Shown: positions 52,106-60,650, counted from the stretch's first letter. The stretch: DNA of 64,000 bases from a virus (IMGVR_UViG_3300042882_000881:49951-113950); one strand, 5' to 3'. Notes: generated by a model not told the origin, from the letters alone. Translations and numbers: made by a program.

Positions 52106-52708
52106 TTAATTCTCTATCAAATGTTTAAATTGAGGATTAACGCGAAGGTCATGAAAACCAAATGAATTATAATTATAATATCCGCCGTATTCTGTTGAAA
52201 ATCTATATGCTATATTAGGTGGTGCATATTTGCAATCTTTATTAATAAAATCATTTCTATGTTTAACACATAAGGCAACGTCGTCTGGATCATTAACAAT
52301 ATAATTATTATCAAATAATATTTTTTGGGTTTCCAGAAACTTTTTACTTTTCATACAAAATCCACCATTTCCACAAATATTATTCCACCAATGCCAAGGA
52401 GCCCCAATATAATCGTATTCAAAAAAAGAATCTGTCCAAGCATAAGGATTTACTATAAATCCATCCCAATGTATACTTAATACGAAATCAGAATCTATAT
52501 AATATGGAAGTTTTTGAATTATAAAATTGTCATATTCTCTTATAGAATTTAATCTATTAATTTTTATAGTATATTCCGTATCGGCATCTGTAAGATATTT
52601 AATATCATAAAAATTTGCATATTTTTTACAAATATCTATTGCCTTAAGTGTATATTCTATTTTTGTTGATCCAATAGCAACTAATGTTGTATTTTTAAGG
52701 TCTATCAT
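52106..52708 (-). CDS. DUF5672-type glycosyltransferase-like protein
   Basis: A 200-residue protein with the DUF5672 signature: VLSIHWDGFIVNPYAWTDSF, YDYIGAPWHWWNNICGNGGF and CMKSKKFL, and VALCVKHRNDF. These resemble the nucleotide-sugar-binding and metal region of GT-A-like transferases. It is encoded directly after a DUF6492-type gene with a one-base overlap, so both may build the same glycan. Confidence 0.82.
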   Translation of the reverse strand: MIDLKNTTLVAIGSTKIEYTLKAIDICKKYANFYDIKYLTDADTEYTIKINRLNSIREYDNFIIQKLPYYIDSDFVLSIHWDGFIVNPYAWTDSFFEYDYIGAPWHWWNNICGNGGFCMKSKKFLETQKILFDNNYIVNDPDDVALCVKHRNDFINKDCKYAPPNIAYRFSTEYGGYYNYNSFGFHDLRVNPQFKHLIEN

Positions 52709-53523
52709 TATAAATAATCTTTTATTTTATCTTGTACCCACGAGGCAGGTTTTTTAGCAGTAGATTGTACTACTGTAAACCAGTGGTCTGGTTTGTCGAA
52801 AGATTTAGCTGGATCCCATGATTCGGTCTCACTTTCATACCATATAGAATTACTGTATAATAAATAATTTTTATCTTGACAATGATATTTTTCAAGCATT
52901 CCTGTATTATGTGCATAAATATGGTATAAACAATATTCTGTCCATACATTTTTTTTATAGTCCATATGAAGATAATTTAATAAATTTTCATAATAATTTT
53001 TATTGTATAGAAGAGTTAAATATTTATCTAATCCTGATAATATTTTTTTCGAAAAAACAAATGGAGTAACATTTATTGTTTTATTAGCATCAAATTTAAA
53101 TGGCAATTTTAATATATTTGATGAAGCTGAATACCAGTTGATATAAGATCCTCCACTAGATAGATTGATTTTTATTTTTGATTTTTTAACTATATCATTA
53201 TATGATAATGGTTTATTTAAAAAACAATCACAATCAACAGACAGTATAGTATCAGATGAACAAATTTTATGAGAAGATAATTTTATTAGTTGCTGTTTCC
53301 ACCATCCTAATTCGTCAAATTTTTTATTAGAAAAAGACGGAAATAACTCTGTTTCTTTTATGGGTATAATATTATTTGATGAAATTGGACTTTTTCCTGA
53401 TGGAGAAACTAGGAATAGTCGATAATCATCAATCTTAAGAAATTTCTCTAAAGATTTCCATAAAATTATAAATCTATCCTTATCTCGTTCAATATAAGGA
53501 CAAATGATATCCAAGCTACTCAT
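52708..53523 (-). CDS. DUF6492-type glycosyltransferase-like protein
   Basis: A 271-residue protein. SLDIICPYIERDKDRFIILW and KFDELGWWKQQLIKLSSHKI are family blocks; ILSVDCDCFLNKPLSY carries the DxD metal site; NVWTEYCLYHIYAHNTGMLE is the acceptor/catalytic region. It probably adds a sugar to the phage or host glycan. It overlaps the DUF5672-type gene by one base. Confidence 0.8.
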   Translation of the reverse strand: MSSLDIICPYIERDKDRFIILWKSLEKFLKIDDYRLFLVSPSGKSPISSNNIIPIKETELFPSFSNKKFDELGWWKQQLIKLSSHKICSSDTILSVDCDCFLNKPLSYNDIVKKSKIKINLSSGGSYINWYSASSNILKLPFKFDANKTINVTPFVFSKKILSGLDKYLTLLYNKNYYENLLNYLHMDYKKNVWTEYCLYHIYAHNTGMLEKYHCQDKNYLLYSNSIWYESETESWDPAKSFDKPDHWFTVVQSTAKKPASWVQDKIKDYL

Positions 53524-53530
53524 GATCTTA

Positions 53531-53857
53531 TCAGGTTATTCTTTCAAGTCCTGACATTAAAGAAGGATCTCTTTTTAGATGTGATACTGCTATACTAAGA
53601 ATATTATTTGGAATTAGATAAACTCCATGAATAGTATAGTCTTGTTTATAACCTGTTTCACATTCAATAACAGTAATTTGATATTGTGCGTGTTCTTTTA
53701 GTTCTTTAATATTAACTATTGCAGAAATTTTTTCAGCAGTATTATGTGGGTCTGATTTTCCAGAACCAACATTATCTGATGCGAAAGTTTTTTCTTTAAT
53801 AAAATAAACAATACCATCTTCAAATTTGGCTAAATTATAAGTTAATTGATTACTCAT
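53531..53857 (-). CDS. Unknown small protein behind structural operon
   Basis: A 108-residue protein with a beta-rich core (YQITVIECETGYKQDYTIHG then VYLIPNNILSIAVSHLKRD). No Cys cluster, unlike its upstream neighbours. It lies between the Cys-rich virion genes and the glycan cluster, 7 bp before the latter. Function unknown. Confidence 0.6.
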   Translation of the reverse strand: MSNQLTYNLAKFEDGIVYFIKEKTFASDNVGSGKSDPHNTAEKISAIVNIKELKEHAQYQITVIECETGYKQDYTIHGVYLIPNNILSIAVSHLKRDPSLMSGLERIT

Positions 53858-53878
53858 GATATTCTATGGTTTTAATTA

Positions 53879-55945
53879 TTATCCAGGGAAAACATATGCT
53901 CCGTTGCATGTGTCTGAACAATAGTTATTATAGCCATACCAAATTCCTCCGCCACCCTCACATTGCATTTTTGCTGTCATATCAGCATCCCACAATATTA
54001 CACAATTGCCATTATTTTGGCCACCTATTATACCAACACAACATCCACCCCATTTACCAGTACCGGTATTAGTATTAACTACTGGTTTATCTGATATTAC
54101 TTGTGTTGTTATGCAACTGCTATCACTACATACAGTATTATAACCATTCCAAGTGCCACCATAACCATAACATACATCTTCTGCCTTTTGATATGGAGTA
54201 TCATTTAAAACTACACATGCTTCTCTATATGGACTATCTTCATAACAACAAGCTCCAGCAGTTTGCTTAGGAATATCTAAACTATCACAAACAGCATCAT
54301 GGCAAGATTTATTTGGTGTGAAAACAGTATCTGGACCCACACATTGATCACTTGTTGTTTGTTGACATACTATTCTAGATTCAATATTTCCCTTATAGAA
54401 TACTGGTTCATAAGTTCTTATGCCTTGAGCTTTGGTAACATCTTGAGTAGAAATATCAATTTTGAAATTATAAAATACTGTTTTAGGATTCCAAGATACA
54501 TCAAAAGATGTATTTTGTGGTAAATAACTACCAGTATCATAAGAATTTGTTCCTAAGAAAAGAGAAACATCAAGAATATCTACTACTCCGTCATAATTAA
54601 AGTCTCCCTCAAACCAATGAGCAAATTCACCATTATCATATTTATTTGAAGCTAATATATCAGAAACGTCTAATATATCAATTACTCCGTCTAAATTAGT
54701 ATCTCCTGGTGCTGCCCAAGCAACAGTTGTAGAGCCATCATCATTAAATTTATAGCCAATGCTCTTTATTCCGTTAACATCAATGTCTGTTACAAATCCA
54801 ACATCACCATCCCATGATCCACCATTTCTGCCACTGATTAATAAATTTCTAAGATCAGCTGAATTAATACCATTTTGAGCAATATTTATACGACCATATC
54901 CAATATTTATTTTACCATATAGATTAAGATCAGTATTATTTGATGTATATGAGAAACCGCTATTTCCACCGTCTCTTACATCACTACCAAAATCAATACT
55001 ATTAACACTGATTGTAGAATTTCCAAGAATACCAAATCCACATGTGAAAAGTTTACCAAATGTTATTTTGGTATCTGTGGAAGTAAAACCTGTTTCAACG
55101 CCTGGTTTTAGTATACAATTACCTTCTTGAATATTTAAAACTTTACATATTGGAGGTAATACTGGAGGATTTGATACTGGAGGAGGAATTATAACTACAG
55201 TACCAGGACCAGTTTTAGTAATTCTTGGATCTAATTGACATGTTTTTACTTCTCCTTCTCCAACATATATCACAGTTGTTTCTTGATCTGGATTATTATC
55301 GTCTCTTTCTACAACTGGACAACATTGATCTGGAACGCAGTTTCTAACTGAAACATCTATGTAATGAGTATCTATTGATGTTCCGGGAGGAAATAGTGAT
55401 CCTCCATCATCACAGGTTACGCATGGGAATGAGTCTCTTTCTACGCAGTTTCCATTGATACAATCTTCACATTCTTCACAAGCAGGATCACACTCATTAT
55501 CATCTCTTGGTACAACTGGACAACAACCACCCTCTGTAGAAACCTGTGCTGTAATATCAATATAAAAATCATCAATTGAATTATCTCCTAACCCACAATT
55601 AACACATGGATATAGTTGTGGGTTTGGTGGTTTAGGAAGAACAGGACAGCACTCAGCATCACCAGCAGCATCTATTGCTACTTGAGCATTTGTGTTTACA
55701 TAATGTGTTTCAGCATTGGTTCCCGGAGTAAAACCACAATTAAAACAATTTTTTGTTCTTGGTAATGTTGGACAACAAGAATTTTCAGCATCTCTTCTAA
55801 CAAGAACAGAGGTATCTTGATAATGAGTGTCTATATTTGTTCCTGGTGGAAATGCACATGCTTCACAAGGAATCATATCTCCACCAGATCCAGAGCCTGA
55901 ACCTTCAGTATATGAGAATGTTTTTGGAAAAATATATTCAGACAT
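53879..55945 (-). CDS. Cys-rich virion protein with planctomycete-type dockerin
   Basis: A 688-residue protein. Residues 26-216 hold four repeats of a CxxC...PGTxIDTHY...CCPxxPRxxN module. Residues 341-475 resemble the C-terminal part of large planctomycete secreted proteins: GKINIGYGRINIAQNGI, SGRNGGSWDGDVGFVTD, then a type I dockerin-like pair GDTNLDGVIDILDVSDIL and GDFNYDGVVDILDVSLFL with Ca-binding DxNxDG loops. Residues 563-680 hold two GxCC modules with GGTWNGYN/GGGIWYGYN. No membrane helix or signal. A virion surface role is inferred; the dockerin is the main clue to a Planctomycetota host or donor. Confidence 0.8.
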   Translation of the reverse strand: MSEYIFPKTFSYTEGSGSGSGGDMIPCEACAFPPGTNIDTHYQDTSVLVRRDAENSCCPTLPRTKNCFNCGFTPGTNAETHYVNTNAQVAIDAAGDAECCPVLPKPPNPQLYPCVNCGLGDNSIDDFYIDITAQVSTEGGCCPVVPRDDNECDPACEECEDCINGNCVERDSFPCVTCDDGGSLFPPGTSIDTHYIDVSVRNCVPDQCCPVVERDDNNPDQETTVIYVGEGEVKTCQLDPRITKTGPGTVVIIPPPVSNPPVLPPICKVLNIQEGNCILKPGVETGFTSTDTKITFGKLFTCGFGILGNSTISVNSIDFGSDVRDGGNSGFSYTSNNTDLNLYGKINIGYGRINIAQNGINSADLRNLLISGRNGGSWDGDVGFVTDIDVNGIKSIGYKFNDDGSTTVAWAAPGDTNLDGVIDILDVSDILASNKYDNGEFAHWFEGDFNYDGVVDILDVSLFLGTNSYDTGSYLPQNTSFDVSWNPKTVFYNFKIDISTQDVTKAQGIRTYEPVFYKGNIESRIVCQQTTSDQCVGPDTVFTPNKSCHDAVCDSLDIPKQTAGACCYEDSPYREACVVLNDTPYQKAEDVCYGYGGTWNGYNTVCSDSSCITTQVISDKPVVNTNTGTGKWGGCCVGIIGGQNNGNCVILWDADMTAKMQCEGGGGIWYGYNNYCSDTCNGAYVFPG
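53906..54259 (-). repeat. Two GxCC/GG-x-W Cys modules
   Basis: Residues 563-611 and 633-680 of the dockerin protein: GACC...C...C...GGTWNGYNTVC and GGCC...C...C...GGGIWYGYNNYC. Spacing of Cys and Gly-Trp-Gly-Tyr is the same in both. Similar GxCC modules recur in the gene upstream (55959-58154). Confidence 0.7.
54521..54925 (-). other. Planctomycete-type domain with dockerin-like Ca-binding repeats
   Basis: Codes residues 341-475 of the dockerin protein: a beta segment ending in GYKFNDDGSTTVAWAAPGD, then two EF-hand-like DxNxDGxxDxxD loops 34 residues apart with EGDFNYDGVVD as the second. The order and the AAPGDTNLDG...EGDFNYDG wording are those seen in Planctomycetota surface proteins. Confidence 0.75.
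55298..55870 (-). repeat. Four tandem CxxC/CCP modules
   Basis: Protein repeats at residues 26-66, 66-110, 113-150 and 174-216. Each has a CxxC start, a PGTxxxTHYxxTxxxV-like centre and CCPxxPR/K at the end. Repeat 3 is shortened (GDNSIDDFY), and a non-repeat Cys cluster (CEECEDCINGNC) separates 3 from 4. Confidence 0.85.
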
Positions 55946-55958
55946 TATTAGCCTCTCT

Positions 55959-58154
55959 TTATTGTTTATCTACTGATAATATTATACAATTACCTTCAAT
56001 CTTATTAACTGTTGTTTTCCAATCTGAAGTTGCCTGACCATTATTCATAACCGAAAAGTCAGATTCTATTTTTGAATTATCATAACTTACGCTATTCATA
56101 TAATTATCAAATACTGTTGGATTATTAAAACATAATTTAACAATACTTCCATCATTTAACATAGTAAAGTTAACATCAGAAGAAGATACAACTGATCCTG
56201 TATTACTACGATATGCTGGTATGGTTACGGTCTTAGTGTGAATGACAGAATTTGTTAAAATTAATGGATCAATAGTTTTTGTAGCAACAATAGAACAGCA
56301 GGCTCCGTTTACTACTCCGGGATTATCTGAACCAATTGTTGGATTTGTCTGTTCGTATATTGAACAATCTCTTGGACCAATAAAAATAGTGGTAACTGTT
56401 GAATCATCTAATGGAACGCACTGTATACCACCAGATGAACACGATGGAGGATTATATCCGCCAAGTCCGTCTGGTTGTGCTGGTTGCCAGAAGCCTTCAA
56501 GATTGCTACACTCAGATTGAGTATTAACTTTGCAACCCCATACTTCTGGATCTGTTTCTGTTATATAACAGCAAGTTCCCAAAGCAGATGGATATGATCT
56601 TGGAATATCAAATTGACAATTTGCTTCTGAACAATCAACACCAGTAGTAAAATAACTTTCTACAATTACAACTTTATTTTCTGGATTTGTCAATAAGTCT
56701 TCATTTAATCTATCAATTGTGCAACCTTCAGAAGTCATATCTGATAAGCAACCAATTCTGTAAACAGATTTGGCATCAACACTCATAAAACAACAAGTTC
56801 CAGTGCCAATATCGTTAGCAAACTTTTTCTGATATTCAAGTTTTAATCTAGAAAATTCTGTAGGATTGGTTTCTGATAGAAATTTCGCAGTATTTGGAAT
56901 GTACCTAACAATGATCTGTTCTGGTATAAGTACTTCTGGTTCACGATCAACAATGATTTCAATTAATTGACCAGTATTCGTATCAAATAAGATCACAAGA
57001 TTCTTATTACTAACCGGTGGGGCCGGATTAGCAATTGTTGGTGCTGGGGTTATATAGATATATTTTCTTATTATGTTTGATTGATCATTCTGAAAAGAGT
57101 TTGTATCTCTTACTAGTTTATAATCATTATCTAGTTTCCAAGTTTCTAAAAATACTTTATATATATTAGCATCAGGTATTCCTTGACTATTTGTATATGT
57201 TGGTTGTCCAGTAGCAGGGTCGATACCGCCTTCTATATATCCATAGAATAAGACAACAGCATTTTTATATTTTTCATCAAACTGTGGATGACTTTTATTA
57301 ATATCTACCCATTTTTGATATACTGAGATAAATTCTTTTGCTGGACCATATGAATTTACTGCTATTGGTCTATTCTTTACATTAGCATCATCTAATTCAT
57401 ACAATACATTGCAATGTAAATCACCATTAGGAGGAGGGTTCATTAAACAGCTGGCACATAAACCGGGAGATGTTTTTGAATGCTTGCAAGTGACACTGCT
57501 TGAGCTTGTTGTTATTCCTGTATTAGTCAACTCTAAAGAAAGAAATGGACCTTGAAACCATGGCATTTTACCATGTTGAGGACATCCAGTATTTCCTGGC
57601 ATATCTATACATCTATCTTCATCTGGATATGCTGGCATACTACCAATATTTGTAGGATTAGAACTCAATAGTCTTTTCCATGTTGTTGCATTCCTACCAT
57701 TTAATAAATAATCTTTACCTTGATAAGTTATTTTTTCAGGCAAAGCAACTGTTGGAACACCAATTTTTAATTTTCCACCATTTAATTCTACATATTGTTT
57801 TAACTGTAAATACGCTACTGGATCATCAACTATTTCTGGAAATATTTTGGTAGGATTATTCTCTAACCATGTTTTGATAAAAGGAAGTGTTGGACAATCT
57901 CCACATTTTGGAACTTCATCAAATGCCAATAGTCTTATTATAACGTCTCCACTCTCCCATGCTGATAATCTCCAATCGTGATATAGTTGACTATTGCTGT
58001 AGTCACCAATATTACCTACTGGGCTAACAGGAGGAGCACCAAGAAATTGAAAGCAATTATACCAAATACACTTGGTAATATAATCTCCAACCATACATTC
58101 GCCGTCTACTGGTGGATATCTATTGTCGATTAGTAAAGGATCTAATTGGCCCAT
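55959..58154 (-). CDS. Large Cys-rich virion protein
   Basis: A 731-residue protein. N-terminal Cys-poor part with DWRLSAWESGDVIIRLLAFD; the middle has CPQHGKMPWF and CKHSKTSPGLCASC; residues about 450-640 hold GxCC modules (GTCCFMSV, GTCCYITE...GFWQPAQPDG, GACCSIVA) of the same type as in the neighbour. No membrane helix. It is 13 bp upstream of the dockerin protein gene and 24 bp downstream of the next Cys-rich gene, all under one late-type promoter. A virion or tail-surface role is inferred. Confidence 0.75.
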   Translation of the reverse strand: MGQLDPLLIDNRYPPVDGECMVGDYITKCIWYNCFQFLGAPPVSPVGNIGDYSNSQLYHDWRLSAWESGDVIIRLLAFDEVPKCGDCPTLPFIKTWLENNPTKIFPEIVDDPVAYLQLKQYVELNGGKLKIGVPTVALPEKITYQGKDYLLNGRNATTWKRLLSSNPTNIGSMPAYPDEDRCIDMPGNTGCPQHGKMPWFQGPFLSLELTNTGITTSSSSVTCKHSKTSPGLCASCLMNPPPNGDLHCNVLYELDDANVKNRPIAVNSYGPAKEFISVYQKWVDINKSHPQFDEKYKNAVVLFYGYIEGGIDPATGQPTYTNSQGIPDANIYKVFLETWKLDNDYKLVRDTNSFQNDQSNIIRKYIYITPAPTIANPAPPVSNKNLVILFDTNTGQLIEIIVDREPEVLIPEQIIVRYIPNTAKFLSETNPTEFSRLKLEYQKKFANDIGTGTCCFMSVDAKSVYRIGCLSDMTSEGCTIDRLNEDLLTNPENKVVIVESYFTTGVDCSEANCQFDIPRSYPSALGTCCYITETDPEVWGCKVNTQSECSNLEGFWQPAQPDGLGGYNPPSCSSGGIQCVPLDDSTVTTIFIGPRDCSIYEQTNPTIGSDNPGVVNGACCSIVATKTIDPLILTNSVIHTKTVTIPAYRSNTGSVVSSSDVNFTMLNDGSIVKLCFNNPTVFDNYMNSVSYDNSKIESDFSVMNNGQATSDWKTTVNKIEGNCIILSVDKQ

Positions 58155-58178
58155 GTTATGTTACCCCTATAATTAGTT

Positions 58179-58898
58179 TTAGAATAATCCGCCAGCGGCT
58201 TTGCAGTTATATTCAACTTCAGCTTCTCTCCATGCTTGTAAAAGCTCAGTGATTCCACCACATACACCATATAAATTAGGACCACATCCAGCACCAGGAC
58301 ATCCACAAGCACAAGCTTCTTGAGGATCTCCACCAGTTGATATATATGGTTGTGGCATAGCTTGTAATAACTCTTTAATGTCTTTTGAAACTTCTGGTAC
58401 ATAAACAGTATAAGTTACAGATTGGCCGAACTCATCGACATCTCCGCAACAACACTCTGTTCCATTAACAGAAAGTTTGCTATCAAAACTACCACAACCA
58501 TTTTTGCAACATTCATTACTAACTGAAAATGTGGTAAGAATAAGTGGTCTTGGTTCTGGAGAAGCATTTACATATGTTGTGAATAACCATTGTTGATTTC
58601 CAGTATAACGCATAACAGAACCATCTTTATTACATCTATCCAAACATGGATCACAAAATACTTGAGTATATTTACCGGTAGTTGATTTATTAAGTCCACA
58701 GATATCCCAATATGTTATACTGGGATCCCAATAAGGACGTCCTGGTGGACAAATACCAATTCCTCCATTCTCAAAAAAAACAGCATATGTTCCAGGTTCT
58801 GAACAACAGGTTATATTAGTTTGCCATGGACATGTGAATCCAAAACTGTTTCCACTAATAGTTATATCTAATGATCCTTCTACGAGAATATTACACAT
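58179..58898 (-). CDS. Cys-rich virion protein
   Basis: A 239-residue protein, MCNILVEGSLDITISGNSFG at the start, with CC pairs (ITCCSEPG, ECCKNGCGSF, ECCCGDVDE) and a C-terminal CACGCPGAGCG. Beta-rich middle (QWLFTTYVNASPEPRPLILT). It is the first gene of the Cys-rich operon, 30 nt behind late-type motif 4. Function inferred as structural. Confidence 0.72.
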   Translation of the reverse strand: MCNILVEGSLDITISGNSFGFTCPWQTNITCCSEPGTYAVFFENGGIGICPPGRPYWDPSITYWDICGLNKSTTGKYTQVFCDPCLDRCNKDGSVMRYTGNQQWLFTTYVNASPEPRPLILTTFSVSNECCKNGCGSFDSKLSVNGTECCCGDVDEFGQSVTYTVYVPEVSKDIKELLQAMPQPYISTGGDPQEACACGCPGAGCGPNLYGVCGGITELLQAWREAEVEYNCKAAGGLF

Positions 58899-58928
58899 AT
58901 TTAATGCCTCTTTAGAGATTGATGTATT

Positions 58929-58940
58929 TTATCATACACC
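58929..58940 (-). promoter_or_regulatory. Putative late promoter motif 4
   Basis: Minus strand GGTGTATGATAA (TTGGTGTATGATAAAATAC in full), 30 nt before the ATG at 58898, in a 61 bp gap. It heads the Cys-rich virion operon. Confidence 0.62.
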
Positions 58941-58959
58941 AATTTTTGATAGACATTAA

Positions 58960-59715
58960 TTATTCATTATCGGCTATTGTTGAATTTATCCAGTCGATAA
59001 AGAGAGAAATTCTGGTGTGGCCGCTTTCGTCAGTCCATGAAGAATCAGTTTTACCATCTGTGCAAAAAACTAAAGAATTAATACCAGCTAATTTTTTATC
59101 AATAAATAATCCACCACCACTATCCCCATGAGATATTAGAAATTCTAAGGCTGAGGCTTGATCATTTTGACTAGTATCACACATTAACAAATGCTTATCA
59201 ACATCAGATATTCTATTAGTACCACATCTAAGTTTTGAATCATCTGTAAAAGCTCCTCTATTAAAGGATCCTGTTACTCCCCAGCCAATAATATCTGCTA
59301 TTTTATTTTTTTCATTTTTTGCAGTATGTAACTCTGGATAATTTATCTCTAAAGTATTTTTTTCGGCCAACATACCAAGAGCAATATCATTGTATCCTGG
59401 TTTATCTGCATCAAATTTATTTTGTACAAAAATTTTAGACACAATATATTGTTTATTATTAATAATTACAAATGTATCATGATCTTGTTTATTTTCAAAT
59501 ATATGGGCTGCTGTTAATATCCATTTTGGATTGATAATAACACATGATGATGAACTTGTTATTCTATTATTTTTTTTGGTAATTAATTTTAGAACACAAT
59601 TATATTTTTGTGCATAATCAATATATTGAGAATCTTTATTTGACGGATGAATAGTACCGGCTGTGGATATTGTGCTAATTACGAATAAAAATAGAAAAAA
59701 GATAAGCCTATTCAT
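58960..59715 (-). CDS. Secreted trypsin-like serine protease
   Basis: A 251-residue protein with a signal peptide (NRLIFFLFLFVISTISTAG, cut after about 19-20) and the complete S1 triad: WILTAAHIFE (H71), GYNDIALGML (D110) and SHGDSGGGLF (S199). Cys pairs in the usual places suggest disulfides outside the cytoplasm. A chymotrypsin-family exported enzyme is very unusual in a phage. It has its own late-type motif (59742) 26 nt before the ATG. It may act on host envelope proteins or on the virion, or be a host-derived gene. Confidence 0.88.
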   Translation of the reverse strand: MNRLIFFLFLFVISTISTAGTIHPSNKDSQYIDYAQKYNCVLKLITKKNNRITSSSSCVIINPKWILTAAHIFENKQDHDTFVIINNKQYIVSKIFVQNKFDADKPGYNDIALGMLAEKNTLEINYPELHTAKNEKNKIADIIGWGVTGSFNRGAFTDDSKLRCGTNRISDVDKHLLMCDTSQNDQASALEFLISHGDSGGGLFIDKKLAGINSLVFCTDGKTDSSWTDESGHTRISLFIDWINSTIADNE

Positions 59716-59741
59716 TGTAGCACCTCTAATGGTAGTATATA

Positions 59742-59753
59742 ATATTATACACT
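59742..59753 (-). promoter_or_regulatory. Putative late promoter motif 5
   Basis: Minus strand AGTGTATAATAT, 26 nt before the ATG at 59715. It overlaps the last codons of ruvB (stop at 59745). It shares GTGTATNAT with motifs 1 and 4. Confidence 0.55.
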
Positions 59754-60650
59754 AATATTAGACTGTAGATTGAATATTCTACCCTTCTGAGTTCTTATCA
59801 CATAACCCATTCGTACCATAAATGGCTCAATACTATTTTCGATAGTTTCAATAGCAATGCCTGTCATTGATGAGATACTTTTTAGGCCAATAGGGTTAGT
59901 TTTAGCATTAATAAGAACTTGCAAATACATTCTATCATAAATATCAAAACCATATTGGTCAATACCCTGAGCATTAAAGATATCGTCAATATTTGTCTCT
60001 TTATCACTTGACAAAATATAGTTTTTATACCATTGCAATCTTGCATTTAATATTCTTGGTGTTCCTTTACTTCTTTTGGCGATTTCCAAAAGACCCTCAT
60101 CGTCTATGACTATGTTAAGTTTAGCAGAATTCGACCTTGCTAGTTCAGCTAATTCATCGTGATCATAATAGACCAAATGTTCTTTGAGAGTGAACCTGTC
60201 GTAAAACGGCTGACTTAAACTACCACCACTAGTGGTTGCTCCAACAAGAGTAAATTGTGGAAGATCAATAGATTCAATCTTAGAATCACTAGAAATATTA
60301 AGAACAAAGTCTTCCATAATAGGATATAGAAATTCTTCAACAATTTTAGGCAGCCTATGAATCTCGTCAATAAATAGGATTGATCTTGGAGCAATACCCA
60401 TTAGGTAAGGAAGCAAACTTTTAATACTCCTTAAATTTGCTGCATTTAATGTATATAAATTAACATTCATCTCATTTGCTATAGCACTAGCAATTGTTGT
60501 CTTGCCTAAACCCGGAGGCCCATCAAGTAAAATATGAGGCATCACACCATTAGATATTGCACATCCCTTTGTGCATATTCTAAGTCTAGACACAACACCT
60601 TTCTGCCCAATAATATCTTCAAATTTTGACGGTCTAATAATGTTATTCAT
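59745..60650 (-). CDS. ruvB: Holliday junction helicase RuvB
   Basis: A 301-residue AAA+ ATPase: RPSKFEDIIGQKGVVSRL, Walker A ILLDGPPGLGKTT (40-52), Walker B ILFIDEIHRLPKIVEEFLYP (91-110), sensor 1 TLVGATTSGGSLSQPFYDRF and the arginine-finger region SKGTPRILNARLQ. It is slightly shorter than bacterial RuvB (about 336). It drives branch migration. RuvB is rare in phages; a protein with a RuvA-like tail is encoded immediately upstream with an 8 bp overlap. Confidence 0.93.
   Translation of the reverse strand: MNNIIRPSKFEDIIGQKGVVSRLRICTKGCAISNGVMPHILLDGPPGLGKTTIASAIANEMNVNLYTLNAANLRSIKSLLPYLMGIAPRSILFIDEIHRLPKIVEEFLYPIMEDFVLNISSDSKIESIDLPQFTLVGATTSGGSLSQPFYDRFTLKEHLVYYDHDELAELARSNSAKLNIVIDDEGLLEIAKRSKGTPRILNARLQWYKNYILSSDKETNIDDIFNAQGIDQYGFDIYDRMYLQVLINAKTNPIGLKSISSMTGIAIETIENSIEPFMVRMGYVIRTQKGRIFNLQSNISV

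Noticed and set aside
58142-58402. 86-residue minus-strand frame inside the Cys-rich gene
   Set aside because: A shifted reading of the end of the 58179-58898 gene, no Shine-Dalgarno.
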